DNA of 27,079 bases from a virus: positions 1 through 27,079 of IMG/VR virus record IMGVR_UViG_3300024346_006356; one strand, given 5' to 3'. A program made the position numbers and the translations under genes. Within the stretch, counting starts at the first letter, position 1. Every line of letters starts with the position of its first letter. Shown here piece after piece: positions 5,819 through 12,971 of the stretch. The notes beneath the pieces were generated by a model. It saw only the letters and a list, made by a program, of their open reading frames with translations. It made no database searches and was not told the DNA's origin.

Positions 5819-5910
5819 CAAAATAATGTACGGGAAACTCTTTTTGTCATCCGTCCTCCGTCGGGCTACCCGTCTGAAAACTTGGTTGGCTGAATCAATC
5901 TATTAAATCT

Positions 5911-5939
5911 ATTATATCACATAGGACTGTTGTAGTATA
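5911..5939 (-). promoter_or_regulatory. Promoter P2, upstream of P1
   Basis: - strand TATACT, 17-nt spacer containing TCCTA, TATAAT, with extended TGA before the -10. It shares the exact TATACT and 17-nt spacing with the + strand late promoter at 22444. It lies just downstream of the T-tract ending the GC-rich RNA candidate, so it begins a new transcript that reads through P1. Confidence 0.68.
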
Positions 5940-5940
5940 C

Positions 5941-6075
5941 AAAAAAACGGACGGGGGCGGGCGTTAGGTGTCCCAGCCAGTGAGCTAGATGGGGAACGAC
6001 AGTCCGGTTCCCCGTGGCTGAACGGAGAGGCCCAACCTCAGGACGGAAGGCGGACCCCGGCCCGGCCCCTAAGAC
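5941..6075 (-). ncRNA. GC-rich structured RNA candidate, ~130 nt
   Basis: In A/T-rich surroundings this segment is strikingly GC-rich and folds on itself. The ends pair (5953-5962 with 6060-6069: nine pairs and one mismatch). Inside, GGGGAAC/GTTCCCC (5991-5997 with 6007-6013) is capped by a 9-nt loop and flanked by AGCCA/TGGCT (5975-5979 with 6015-6019), and GAGG/CCTC forms another arm near 6027-6039. In the - direction the 3' end is followed by seven T (5947-5941), like an intrinsic terminator, and an ACTATATC box (6077-6084) precedes it. No reading frame fits. It does not match tRNA, tmRNA or RNase P as far as I can judge. Confidence 0.55.
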
Positions 6076-6198
6076 AGATATAGTCTCAGTGCGCCTCGTG
6101 CGGTTACTACCCGCGGAAATATTTTATTTAAAGCTTAGCTCATAACTAAGCAGTGCCTCGACCTACATAGTAGGGAGGTCTCGAACTGTGTACTATAA

Positions 6199-6224
6199 AG
6201 CCACTGAACTTTCGCTCAGTGGCT
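6199..6224 (-). terminator. Rho-independent terminator of the 6237 gene
   Basis: AGCCACTGA (6199-6207) pairs perfectly with TCAGTGGCT (6216-6224), 8-nt loop, followed in the - direction by TTTATAG. A second small hairpin, CTAACT/AGTTAG (6224-6239), abuts the stop codon. It would end the transcript coming from the P3 promoter at 8344. Confidence 0.72.
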
Positions 6225-6236
6225 CTAACTAAACAG

Positions 6237-6758
6237 TTAGCTTATTGCGCAGACACCTAATTGGTTCCAACGCAATACCTGATACCACATCTCGTAGTCT
6301 GAATGTAGTACCTCTTTCCACAGATCACCAGAGCAGTCACGTTCAAGTACTTGCTCCAGTAGGTCGTAGACTAAGGCCTGATCAGGTCGGTTAGTAAAGC
6401 TGTCTGGATTATTCCTCCAGCTCTCGAATTGCGCGATGAAGTATTGCTTGTGATCATCACGGTCCCAACGCTCGTCGTTCATCTCCTCCCAGAAGATCAT
6501 CACAAAACCTTCAGTAGGCGAGTTGTTACAGATGTTGAAGGTCCTGCCAGTAGCCGCGAACAGTTCAGTATCCAGGAACTCAATCATCTCATGCATCAGA
6601 TGATTACCGTCGGCTTCCATCCAACGTACACCGATTGAATCGCTCAAACAGTTTTCTACGTAGATAGCAGAACAGAGGTCGCAGTCTTCTGCAGATTGCT
6701 TACCGAGGATGTCACCAACCAATGCAACTAGGTCTTGCTGTGAGTTTACAGTTTTCAT
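6237..6758 (-). CDS. Acidic hypothetical protein, 173 aa
   Basis: ATG at 6758 with GGAGA 9 nt upstream. Acidic, mainly helical in its C-terminal half (FIAQFESWRNNPDSF..., WKEVLHSDYEMWYQVLRW). The N-terminus (MKTVNSQQDLVALVGDIL) is a helix; the middle holds a strand-turn region (GFVMIFWEEMNDERWDRD). Last gene of a transcription unit, directly before a terminator. It is separated from its upstream neighbour by a spacer containing the GCGCATACCTAATCACGC hairpin shared with the spacer at 15118. Function unknown. Confidence 0.82.
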   Translation of the reverse strand: MKTVNSQQDLVALVGDILGKQSAEDCDLCSAIYVENCLSDSIGVRWMEADGNHLMHEMIEFLDTELFAATGRTFNICNNSPTEGFVMIFWEEMNDERWDRDDHKQYFIAQFESWRNNPDSFTNRPDQALVYDLLEQVLERDCSGDLWKEVLHSDYEMWYQVLRWNQLGVCAIS

Positions 6759-6772
6759 GATACTTTCTCCAA

Positions 6773-6792
6773 TGCGTGATTAGGTATGCGCA
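6773..6792 (-). promoter_or_regulatory. Spacer stem-loop (type 3) before the 6237 gene
   Basis: TGCG/CGCA stem around a TACCTAATC-type loop. Nearly identical to the element at 15118-15138, where the stem is longer (ATGCG/CGCAT). It lies immediately before the ribosome binding site of the next gene. Confidence 0.5.
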
Positions 6793-6807
6793 ATCCCACC
6801 CAAAGGG

Positions 6808-7353
6808 TTAGTAAATCTCTACGAGCATGGTAGAACCCTGCCGGGTCTTTTGCATGCAATGTTTGGCGGCTAGTTTATCTTTCAAGATGTTCCATACAAC
6901 TTCCTGCTCAGCTTCAGTAGTGTCCAGGTACTGAAGGATAAAGGCACCGTTGTCTCCAGTATAGAAAGACCCGGCAGATTTGCAATCGTCCAGACTTGCA
7001 AAGGTGAGGTTGAAGATTTCCCTCATCCTGTCTTCAGGACTCAGTTCAGCTTCCCAAGGTGTGAATTCCAACAGCTCGATACGGAACATGTAGTGATGAC
7101 CACAGTCTTCACCGTAGCATTCATGCAGGGCATTCAAGTACTCATGCAGAGCATTGACTTCTTGAGCCATTGCCAGGAAGACTTCGATGTCAAAGATGGT
7201 ATCGCCAGTGGGTTTGTCATCACTGTCAAGAAGCTCGAATGTGATGGCCACTTTCATGTCGTTCACAGTTGCACCGATGCTAGTCGCGCAAAAGTCAGAG
7301 AAGATACCTGTGCTGTTGAACTGTAAGCCTACTTCTGGTTTGATTGTGTTCAT
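6808..7353 (-). CDS. Acidic hypothetical protein, 181 aa
   Basis: ATG at 7353 with GGAGA 8 nt upstream; overlaps the upstream gene by ATGA. The N-terminal half is beta-rich (MKVAITFELLDSDDKPTGD), followed by a helix with LHEYLNALHECYGEDCGHHY (Cys/His cluster around residues 72-92 that could bind metal) and a C-terminal helical segment. No known domain recognised. The pairing with the larger gene upstream suggests related roles. Confidence 0.82.
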   Translation of the reverse strand: MNTIKPEVGLQFNSTGIFSDFCATSIGATVNDMKVAITFELLDSDDKPTGDTIFDIEVFLAMAQEVNALHEYLNALHECYGEDCGHHYMFRIELLEFTPWEAELSPEDRMREIFNLTFASLDDCKSAGSFYTGDNGAFILQYLDTTEAEQEVVWNILKDKLAAKHCMQKTRQGSTMLVEIY

Positions 7354-8321
7354 GATTTTTCTCCATTGTTCTTGTTAGGGTTAGGGAACTTGCTGTGGGG
7401 GTTATCCAATATAACCTTATACTTCTTGTCTTTGATTACTACTTCAGAAGTACCACACCATACGGCATCTATCCAGATCGTCTTTCCATGCACGTTAGGA
7501 AAACGTTCCTTGTCATCTGGATAGGTTCGAGGGTGACCACGTCTTTCATGGACTGCCTTTTTCCCATTAGTCATCTCATGTGACGTGTTCAGATATTTCC
7601 TGATTTCCTTAGGCTTGAGCAGGATATACTCAGGACGTTCATGTACCTTTGGTATGTAGCCAGGTTTACCTTTCTTTACTTTCTTCTTCCTTGGCGATAT
7701 CTCAAGGACAAACCTGTCTACAGTGTTAATCTCAGCTAGAGCTAGGAATGTCTCTACTAGCATACCACTAGCCATGTCTTTCATTTGCTGGGAGTGCAGA
7801 GCTTCTTCATCCATCCTATACTTTGTCTTGTCTAGTAACCTGCCGTTAATGTCTACAAAGAAATTACCAAACTGTATGTCGATGTCCACTTCATCATCGT
7901 TAACTACATCCAGAAGCAGAGTACCATGGTATACCACACTTTCATTCTGTCTATGCTTCATGTTCTGATACATGATCCAGTCTATGTTACTGAAGCCAAG
8001 TGGTTGGTTCAGCGATACCACTAGGTTATCTAATACCACTGTGGTATGCGGAAAAGGCAGTAACACTCTATCTTTAGCCTTGCTCATACAGAGTGACCGT
8101 TGTTCATTTGTGTGGTAGTACTGATCAGGCACCTTAGAATCAGGCAAGAATTTGCCATCTTCAGTATAGTGGTTATGCTCGTCATACACAGGTACTATGG
8201 CTTTCTGGGTAGGATCGCGGTCTGGTATGGAGAAGACATTGCCCTCTCTAACCATGTCTTCGTATAAGGCCGGTATTCTTTTGTCTCTGACTATTCTAGC
8301 CAGCATATCAAATGTTTCCAT
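7350..8321 (-). CDS. Phage protein with C-terminal RRGHPR motif, 323 aa
   Basis: ATG at 8321 with GAAGGAGACC upstream, 22 nt downstream of the P3 -10 box, so first gene of its unit. Residues ~60-230 look like a mixed fold with FFVDINGRLLDK and VETFLALAEINTVDRF. The C-terminal part carries HERRGHPRTYPDDK and then GKTIWIDAVWCGTSEVV (about residues 258-295). An R-G-H-x-R motif followed by a strand with V-W-V/I occurs at the C-terminus of many phage proteins of unknown function; I recall this pattern but cannot assign an activity. The tail (NPHSKFPNPNKNNGEKS) is disordered. Confidence 0.85.
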   Translation of the reverse strand: METFDMLARIVRDKRIPALYEDMVREGNVFSIPDRDPTQKAIVPVYDEHNHYTEDGKFLPDSKVPDQYYHTNEQRSLCMSKAKDRVLLPFPHTTVVLDNLVVSLNQPLGFSNIDWIMYQNMKHRQNESVVYHGTLLLDVVNDDEVDIDIQFGNFFVDINGRLLDKTKYRMDEEALHSQQMKDMASGMLVETFLALAEINTVDRFVLEISPRKKKVKKGKPGYIPKVHERPEYILLKPKEIRKYLNTSHEMTNGKKAVHERRGHPRTYPDDKERFPNVHGKTIWIDAVWCGTSEVVIKDKKYKVILDNPHSKFPNPNKNNGEKS

Positions 8322-8343
8322 TGTGGTCTCCTTCTTTAAGGTT

Positions 8344-8372
8344 ATTATATCACACTAGGATGCTAAAGTAAC
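8344..8372 (-). promoter_or_regulatory. Promoter P3 for the 7350-6237 unit
   Basis: - strand GTTACT, 17-nt spacer with TCCTA, extended TGA, TATAAT. Transcription should start near 8337, giving a ~15-nt leader before the ATG at 8321. Same architecture as P1, P2 and the late promoter. Confidence 0.7.
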
Positions 8373-8394
8373 CTAAATAATTTAACTCCCAAAT

Positions 8395-8420
8395 GGTACC
8401 TCATGTACTCATGAGGTACC
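8395..8420 (-). terminator. Palindromic hairpin downstream of the 8432 gene
   Basis: GGTACCTCATG / CATGAGGTACC is a perfect 11-bp stem with a 4-nt loop, just after the stop of the 8432 gene and before P3. The T-tract is poor (ATTTGG in the - direction), so it may act as a terminator or RNA end-protecting hairpin. The same GTACCTCA/TGAGGTAC stem recurs at 20884-20910. Confidence 0.55.
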
Positions 8421-8431
8421 AATAGGATCCG

Positions 8432-8818
8432 TTAAGGCAGGGTTAGCATAGCCGCGATTTCACGCATAGGCTTTCTAGACACAATGTCTAAACCCTTCTT
8501 GGCACCCTGAGACGGGTACCATTGTAGTGATGAAGCTGTTGTTTTGCTGTCTGGGACCATAGAGGTAATAAGTGCTGCAATAGTGTCCCATGTGAGCCAT
8601 GCACAGTCCGGATCAGTCAGAATAGCGTAAACTATGGTCTCTATCTTGACCGGAGGACTAGATTTGAGCTCTTCGGCTAGTATATATTCGATCAATTGAG
8701 CCTTATCGAGTTTTTCCAGCTTAGTTCTGAGCTTCTTTTGCGTGTTTTGGGCAGTGTTTGCGTTACTTTCGATGTGTTTCTTGGCCTTTTTGACCGCTTT
8801 TAATAGAGTTGGATGCAT
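8432..8818 (-). CDS. Four-paralogue family member, 128 aa
   Basis: ATG at 8818 with AAAGGAG 9 nt upstream. The N-terminal ~35 residues are Lys-rich and helical (KAVKKAKKHIESNANTAQ). The conserved part follows: KLDKAQLIEYILAEEL, then IETIVYAILTDPDCAWLTWDTIAALITSM (in part) and SSLQWYPSQ...LDIVSRK. DPDCAWLTWDTIA closely matches DPKCAWLDYTTIA in the protein at 11404. Basic N-terminus plus winged-helix-like C-terminus suggest nucleic-acid binding. Last gene of its unit. Confidence 0.85.
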   Translation of the reverse strand: MHPTLLKAVKKAKKHIESNANTAQNTQKKLRTKLEKLDKAQLIEYILAEELKSSPPVKIETIVYAILTDPDCAWLTWDTIAALITSMVPDSKTTASSLQWYPSQGAKKGLDIVSRKPMREIAAMLTLP

Positions 8819-8830
8819 GATATTTCTCCT

Positions 8831-9940
8831 TTATCGGGTTGATGATTTGAGAAAAGGCTGACGTAGACAGACGTCAATCACTTCGCGGACTCGTTTACCT
8901 ATAGCAGAATTCTTAATACCTTTAGCTTGAGCTACTCTCCTTGTTCGTTTGTTTAACTGTACAACCGCGGCTGGTACATCATGACCTGGTTTACCTCGTA
9001 GCATCCAGATTTCATCTACATTTGCTATGATGTTTCTAGCATAATGATCCCCACCTACGCACGTGTTCATCTGTTGACCCCAATATTTCAAGGTTTCTTT
9101 ATCGCGTGCAGGTTCTAAAATATACTCCTCATAGAGTATAGTCTCAGGCTGTTCAGGGAAGGGCCTATTAACATCGACGCAGTTGGATTTCACATACTCC
9201 AGACGCCGCTGTTCTTGTCCTGCCTGTATATGTGCGTACAGTTCCGCTGGTGGGTAATTCATGTAGTCACCGGAATGTACCAGGTCACCAATTGTGTCAC
9301 TGCAGTTACCGAACTCATATCGATGTCCAAAGCCGAAGATCTTCCATTGAGCTTTGTACTTGATCAAGTGTGGTTGCCAGCGTTTACTACTTAGCATACC
9401 GGCTGCCTCAAAGTCACCGTAGTAGCCCATACACTGGAGTTCTTCTACCTTGAGAGACTTACCCTCAGCAAGGCAGGACCTAACTGCCTGGGCTATATCG
9501 AATGTGCCTAGACCAGGTATGAATAAGTCTCTACCTCGGTTAACCTTAGCCCAAGCTCGCAATTCCGGTGTATTGATTCTACACCAACCGTGCTCGTTAC
9601 CGAACACACCTAGCATGTCTGTCTCACCCGTGATTTTCCTAACGTTATCAAAGGCTTCAGGAAACAGTTTCATGTAGTAGTTGAGCTTGAAGCCGTCTCT
9701 ACCGGGATAAGCCAGAACCTCCTTACAAGCTTCAGGACCTTTCTTCTTGTACAAGGTCATCATGTTGGTATAGCTTACATACCAACCGCCTCGGTATTCT
9801 CCTATGAACTTGCTAGGCAGGTAAGTCCACAGTTTGGTCTTGCCGTTAGAGTTAGGCTTTAGCATAGGAAACAAGTCCTCTGCATAGTTAGCGCCAGTTG
9901 CTTTCGCGAGAGCCTCTACTGCGTTTTCTAATAATTTCAT
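8831..9940 (-). CDS. PcfJ-like protein, 369 aa
   Basis: ATG at 9940 with AAGGAGACC 8 nt upstream. The C-terminal ~80 residues hold the PcfJ-type signature: MNTCVGGDHYARN (CVGG at about 294-297), EIWMLRGKPG, then AAVVQLN and a VAQAKGIKNS block. PcfJ is an uncharacterised protein family named from an enterococcal conjugative plasmid and found in phages; its biochemical activity is not established. The N-terminal 290 residues contain several aromatic repeats and no recognised domain. A second PcfJ-like gene is at 19324. The family call rests on the CVGG-H-A and Q-A-x-G-x-x-N pattern. Confidence 0.75.
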   Translation of the reverse strand: MKLLENAVEALAKATGANYAEDLFPMLKPNSNGKTKLWTYLPSKFIGEYRGGWYVSYTNMMTLYKKKGPEACKEVLAYPGRDGFKLNYYMKLFPEAFDNVRKITGETDMLGVFGNEHGWCRINTPELRAWAKVNRGRDLFIPGLGTFDIAQAVRSCLAEGKSLKVEELQCMGYYGDFEAAGMLSSKRWQPHLIKYKAQWKIFGFGHRYEFGNCSDTIGDLVHSGDYMNYPPAELYAHIQAGQEQRRLEYVKSNCVDVNRPFPEQPETILYEEYILEPARDKETLKYWGQQMNTCVGGDHYARNIIANVDEIWMLRGKPGHDVPAAVVQLNKRTRRVAQAKGIKNSAIGKRVREVIDVCLRQPFLKSSTR

Positions 9941-9947
9941 TTTGGTC

Positions 9948-9973
9948 TCCTTATCCCCGTCATGCCGATAGGA
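9948..9973 (-). promoter_or_regulatory. Spacer stem-loop (type 2) before the 8831 gene
   Basis: - strand TCCTATC pairs with GATAAGGA (one bulged A), so the AGG of the ribosome binding site AAGGAG is inside the stem. A relative lies at 16794-16815. Confidence 0.5.
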
Positions 9974-9985
9974 CAGCAGTTAGTG

Positions 9986-10477
9986 TTAGATGTACTCTAG
10001 GATGATCTTAACATCATGCTCTATCAGGTCTGCTAGTTCTTGGCCAGTCCAAGGGCAGAGCAGAAAGCTGATCTTAGGATTTTCACTGAAGTGCATGTAC
10101 TCACCTAGATGAGTACACTCTTGATCTTCATGCTCAAGTTTCCAGTACTCCTCTCTGGATATGTTGCAGTTAACCATGCATTCATCTGACACATGAATGC
10201 TATGAGTGTTACCTTTAGAGCCTGTGTATTCATAACTCCAGATCATGCAGCCACCACCAGAGTTCCACGAGCTCCAGCCAAGCTTAAGACCTTCAGGCTT
10301 GAGTGCGAAGTCTAAAGGTGGTAGCTTACGACCACGACGTTCCGCTTGTACAAAGCGGATGATAGGCATGATGTCATTACTGTCATCATACGCTCGGATG
10401 ACTTCTTTAGCACTCAGTTCATGCAGTACACAGTCACACAGGCAATCGAACAACAACTGTACGTTGAGTTTACTCAT
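9986..10477 (-). CDS. Hypothetical protein, 163 aa
   Basis: ATG at 10477 with GAAGGAG 9 nt upstream; ATGA overlap with the upstream gene. Contains a short N-terminal helix with CLCDC (about residues 12-16), a basic stretch ERRGRKLPPLDF, a Gly/Trp-rich centre (GWSSWNSGGGCMIW) and a Cys-poor C-terminus. The mid-region looks like a small beta domain. No family recognised. Confidence 0.82.
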   Translation of the reverse strand: MSKLNVQLLFDCLCDCVLHELSAKEVIRAYDDSNDIMPIIRFVQAERRGRKLPPLDFALKPEGLKLGWSSWNSGGGCMIWSYEYTGSKGNTHSIHVSDECMVNCNISREEYWKLEHEDQECTHLGEYMHFSENPKISFLLCPWTGQELADLIEHDVKIILEYI

Positions 10478-10689
10478 GGCTTGTCTCCTTCGATGAAGTT
10501 AAAGTTAACTACGGTTTGGCCGCAGTTCATGGCAAAGGTCATCATAGCGCGCTTCTGAGCAGAAGGGTTATCCTTCCTGAAGCAGCCTAGGATTTTCTTG
10601 CCATGAATAGGATGTTGGAACTGGTACGAGATGTACCCTTTCTCCATAGGATTCTGTACAGCTTTGAAGTACACGTTGATCTTTTTCAT
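10474..10689 (-). CDS. Small basic hypothetical protein, 71 aa
   Basis: ATG at 10689 with AAAGGAGACC 9 nt upstream, immediately after a type-1 stem-loop. Basic N-terminus (MKKINVYFKAVQNPMEKGY) and a conserved-looking KKILGCFRKDNPSAQKRAM segment, suggesting a nucleic-acid-contacting alpha/beta protein. Translationally coupled to the next gene by ATGA. Confidence 0.8.
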   Translation of the reverse strand: MKKINVYFKAVQNPMEKGYISYQFQHPIHGKKILGCFRKDNPSAQKRAMMTFAMNCGQTVVNFNFIEGDKP

Positions 10690-10697
10690 GTTGGTCT

Positions 10698-10726
10698 CCT
10701 TTAGGCCTTTTATTGTCTTGCCCAGG
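10698..10726 (-). promoter_or_regulatory. Type-1 spacer stem-loop before the 10474 gene
   Basis: - strand CCT.GGGC - loop AAGACAATAAAAG - GCCT.AA.AGG: the stem closes on the AGG of the ribosome binding site. Loop core GACAATAAA is shared with the elements at 14201 and 18087. Confidence 0.6.
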
Positions 10727-10735
10727 ACGCTAGGG

Positions 10736-11407
10736 TTATTCTACTGAGTTGTCCAGCCAGGTCATGATCAAGTTCTGTAACTCTGCGAATTGCCGATGCT
10801 GTTTATTGGTCAGTTCATCAGCACAACTCACACCCCAGATCATTTCCTTAGTGATGTAGAAGGGTTCAGTCTCGAAAGACTCGTTGTCAATACGACAACC
10901 ACTCGGACAGCTAAGGCCACCAGAGTCTAGTGTCCAGTCACCGAAGGATTTGTCCCTCATCATGTCTGCATAGAGCCACTCGTAGACCAGCTCCAGTTCT
11001 TCCAGTTCTTCTGGACCGAAGCAGCCACGTTCCAAGAGCTCTTGGCGACTATTGTCCCAGTCTCCAACTTCAATACACATGTCTGGACCGTAGCCTAGAT
11101 CGAAGTTAGCACAGCAGAAGGTGAAGTCAAAGCGGTATTCACAGTTGCCCGCAATGACTGTAATGCGATCACCGAAGTTCTTCTGGAAGTAGCCTGGAGG
11201 AGATTCCCAGGTCCAACCTTTAGCTTCGATATGTTCCATGGATTTACCTATGCAGCTGTGGCAAATACAATGGGTAGTGTGCTCTGCCAAGACGTTATCG
11301 TGGCAGGTTGTGCACAGAGTGAAGTAATCGCCTGTTGAGTAGTTCGCATCAGGGATCATGGGGAGCATCTTGACGTTTTGCTGGTCATCGACTAGAATGA
11401 GTTTCAT
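10736..11407 (-). CDS. Acidic Cys-rich protein, putative zinc binding, 223 aa
   Basis: ATG at 11407 with AGGAGG 9 nt upstream; ATGA overlap with the upstream gene. An N-terminal Cys/His region CTTCHDN...HCICHSC (about residues 32-52) has the spacing of a zinc ribbon or treble clef. A long acidic central region (ELLERGCFGPEELEELELVY) is helical and more Cys pairs (SCPSGC) follow. No known family. Acidic zinc proteins may mimic nucleic acid or bind host factors, but this is speculation. Confidence 0.82.
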   Translation of the reverse strand: MKLILVDDQQNVKMLPMIPDANYSTGDYFTLCTTCHDNVLAEHTTHCICHSCIGKSMEHIEAKGWTWESPPGYFQKNFGDRITVIAGNCEYRFDFTFCCANFDLGYGPDMCIEVGDWDNSRQELLERGCFGPEELEELELVYEWLYADMMRDKSFGDWTLDSGGLSCPSGCRIDNESFETEPFYITKEMIWGVSCADELTNKQHRQFAELQNLIMTWLDNSVE

Positions 11408-11808
11408 GAGTCTGTACCTCCTAAGTTAATGAGCTGCATCATTGCAGCCGTACGTTCTGACTGTGATTTCCGAGGTTGTACATTCCATCCTTTCTGTTCG
11501 GGATATTTGGATGCGTAACTCGCGATAGACTTGTTAGTAGTCTTAGCGGTTACGATTGCGGCTTTAACCATGTCAGCAATGGTAGTGTAGTCTAACCAAG
11601 CACACTTAGGGTCTTCAAGGATAGGTTTTACTACATCCTCAACCTTGATGCCATCGAATTTCTCTGTAGCCAAGACCATCTTAGCAAGCTCTTCTTTACT
11701 GAGCTTCATCAGATCTTTCATACGGTCTCCTTGTGCATCGGAACCGTTTACGAGGTTATTGATATGAGCTGTGGCTGCCAGTGTTGCTTCTACGAGTACG
11801 TTTTTCAT
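11404..11808 (-). CDS. Four-paralogue family member, 134 aa
   Basis: ATG at 11808 with AAGGAGACC 8 nt upstream, preceded by a type-1 stem-loop. A short helical N-terminus is followed by LMKLSKEELAKMVLATEK, VEDVVKPILEDPKCAWLDYT and the signature TIADMVKAAIVTAKTTNKS-IASYASK, ending GWNVQPRK. It is closest to the proteins at 5330 (TSNKSVASYASKK) and 8432 (DPDCAWLTWDTIA), linking all members. Probably a small winged-helix-like binding protein; function unknown. Confidence 0.85.
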   Translation of the reverse strand: MKNVLVEATLAATAHINNLVNGSDAQGDRMKDLMKLSKEELAKMVLATEKFDGIKVEDVVKPILEDPKCAWLDYTTIADMVKAAIVTAKTTNKSIASYASKYPEQKGWNVQPRKSQSERTAAMMQLINLGGTDS

Positions 11809-11815
11809 TTGGTCT

Positions 11816-11842
11816 CCTTGGGCAGTTCAATGCGTACCCAGG
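11816..11842 (-). promoter_or_regulatory. Type-1 spacer stem-loop before the 11404 gene
   Basis: - strand CCT.GGG - loop TACGCATTGAACTG - CCC.A.AGG, pairing CCT with the AGG of the ribosome binding site AAGGAGACC. Nearly identical to 12424-12451 and 18351-18377. Confidence 0.6.
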
Positions 11843-11851
11843 CTCCTAGAG

Positions 11852-12415
11852 TTAAATAGTTGCGGTTTCGAGCCAATGCTTAAGCTCTTCTTCTGTGTCA
11901 CATTCAAACATTTCGCAGGCATATTCTTGCCAACCATCTTCGTCTACTTCAACGCTGTTAACATAGAACTTCTTAGAGCAGTCTTCCCGATGCTCCTCTA
12001 TGTCAGGGTGTACCCAGACAATCAGTTTGCATGCTGGGTGGAAGTAGCTAGGACATGCATCATTGTGCCAGGATTGATCTACCCAAGGTTCCTCCTTTAA
12101 CCAAGTAGGGATAGTGTTAGGCCATTTTTCTGAGTCAGGAAACTCTACCTTCTGTGGTGTGTAGTTTTCTACCAAGTCACGGTAGTAGTTATCGTATAGC
12201 TTCTCCGCAATAGCCAGTAGTTCATTACCGTACGGAGTAAGCTTTTCCTGTACTTCACCACAGTCACACTGAATGTCTATCATCTTTTCGATGTTAGCAA
12301 CCAGTAGGTGTAGCTTAGCTACATTGAACTCAAGCCAGTTACCATTGACCATGTCGTATACGCCACCAGGATTGAGCTCCAATTTACCATCATGAATACG
12401 GATTTCTTGTGACAT
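11852..12415 (-). CDS. Acidic hypothetical protein, 187 aa
   Basis: The open frame extends upstream, but the start is ATG at 12415 (MSQEIRIHDGKLEL), with AAAGGAGACC 9 nt upstream and a type-1 stem-loop before it. Contains a CDCGE knuckle (about residue 48), later Cys residues (DACPSYFHPAC, EHREDC) and a very acidic C-terminus (CDTEEELKHWLETATI). Possible metal binding; no family recognised. Confidence 0.82.
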   Translation of the reverse strand: MSQEIRIHDGKLELNPGGVYDMVNGNWLEFNVAKLHLLVANIEKMIDIQCDCGEVQEKLTPYGNELLAIAEKLYDNYYRDLVENYTPQKVEFPDSEKWPNTIPTWLKEEPWVDQSWHNDACPSYFHPACKLIVWVHPDIEEHREDCSKKFYVNSVEVDEDGWQEYACEMFECDTEEELKHWLETATI

Positions 12416-12423
12416 TTTGGTCT

Positions 12424-12451
12424 CCTTTGGGCAGTTCAAAGCGTACCCAGG
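12424..12451 (-). promoter_or_regulatory. Type-1 spacer stem-loop before the 11852 gene
   Basis: - strand CCT.GGG - loop TACGCTTTGAACTG - CCC.AA.AGG; the ribosome binding site AAAGGAG forms the 3' side. The loop differs from the 11816 copy at one position. Confidence 0.6.
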
Positions 12452-12461
12452 CTCCAAGAGT

Positions 12462-12971
12462 TTAAATGCGGTTGAGATTGACACCCTCAATTTCTGTGGA
12501 GTCGTTCTCGTCCTTGTCACCCCAAGCGATGACATGGTTCATCTTGAGAGTCAACCACTCCTGAGCAGAGCGTTTCTTAGCCATTGCAATCTGGCTAGCA
12601 GTGCTCATGCCACGAATTTCCATGTCCACATGGTTCATGATAATCAGTAATGCGATTAGATCATCTTTCTCCATGAGTTCATACTGCTTGATGCAGTTGA
12701 CACATTGACCGACAATGCAAGACTGTTCGATATGAGCCTCGTCAGAGTAGGTCTGGATTACCTGCTTGAACGATGTCTCAGTCTTGCAGGTTAAGCAAGT
12801 CTGATTCACCACAACAGGGACGTTGATCTTCTCACGCTTGGTGAAGTTACCATGATACTTCTTCTTGGTTTTCTTCTCCTTAGGCGCAAGGGATTTCAAC
12901 ATCGAGATAGCGACCGTCTCGCTAAGACCAGCTTCCATTAGCACGTTGAGTTGCTTTTCTTGATCTGTCAT
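12462..12971 (-). CDS. Zinc-ribbon protein with Lys-rich linker, 169 aa
   Basis: ATG at 12971 directly follows the stop of the upstream gene; AAGGAG lies 9 nt before. Residues 5-25 (LNVLMEAGLSETVAISMLKS) look like a small UBA-like or helical hairpin. A Lys-rich linker (KEKKTKKKYHG) follows, then a zinc ribbon CLTC...CVNC (about 59-62 and 90-93) and a C-terminal helical domain (ALLIIMNHVDMEIRGMS). The UBA-like reading is only a pattern. Possible nucleic-acid or RNA-polymerase binding; unknown. Confidence 0.82.
   Translation of the reverse strand: MTDQEKQLNVLMEAGLSETVAISMLKSLAPKEKKTKKKYHGNFTKREKINVPVVVNQTCLTCKTETSFKQVIQTYSDEAHIEQSCIVGQCVNCIKQYELMEKDDLIALLIIMNHVDMEIRGMSTASQIAMAKKRSAQEWLTLKMNHVIAWGDKDENDSTEIEGVNLNRI

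Larger units (their letters stand above)
5738..6236. other. Non-coding region: promoters, structured RNA, terminator
   Basis: No credible gene lies in these ~500 bases. From right to left (direction of - strand transcription) they hold a terminator (6199-6224), small hairpins around 6134-6182 (GCTTAG/CTAAGC; GACCT/AGGTC), a GC-rich structured RNA candidate (5941-6075) and two promoters (5911-5935 and 5790-5818) that fire leftward into the 5330 gene. Confidence 0.7.
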
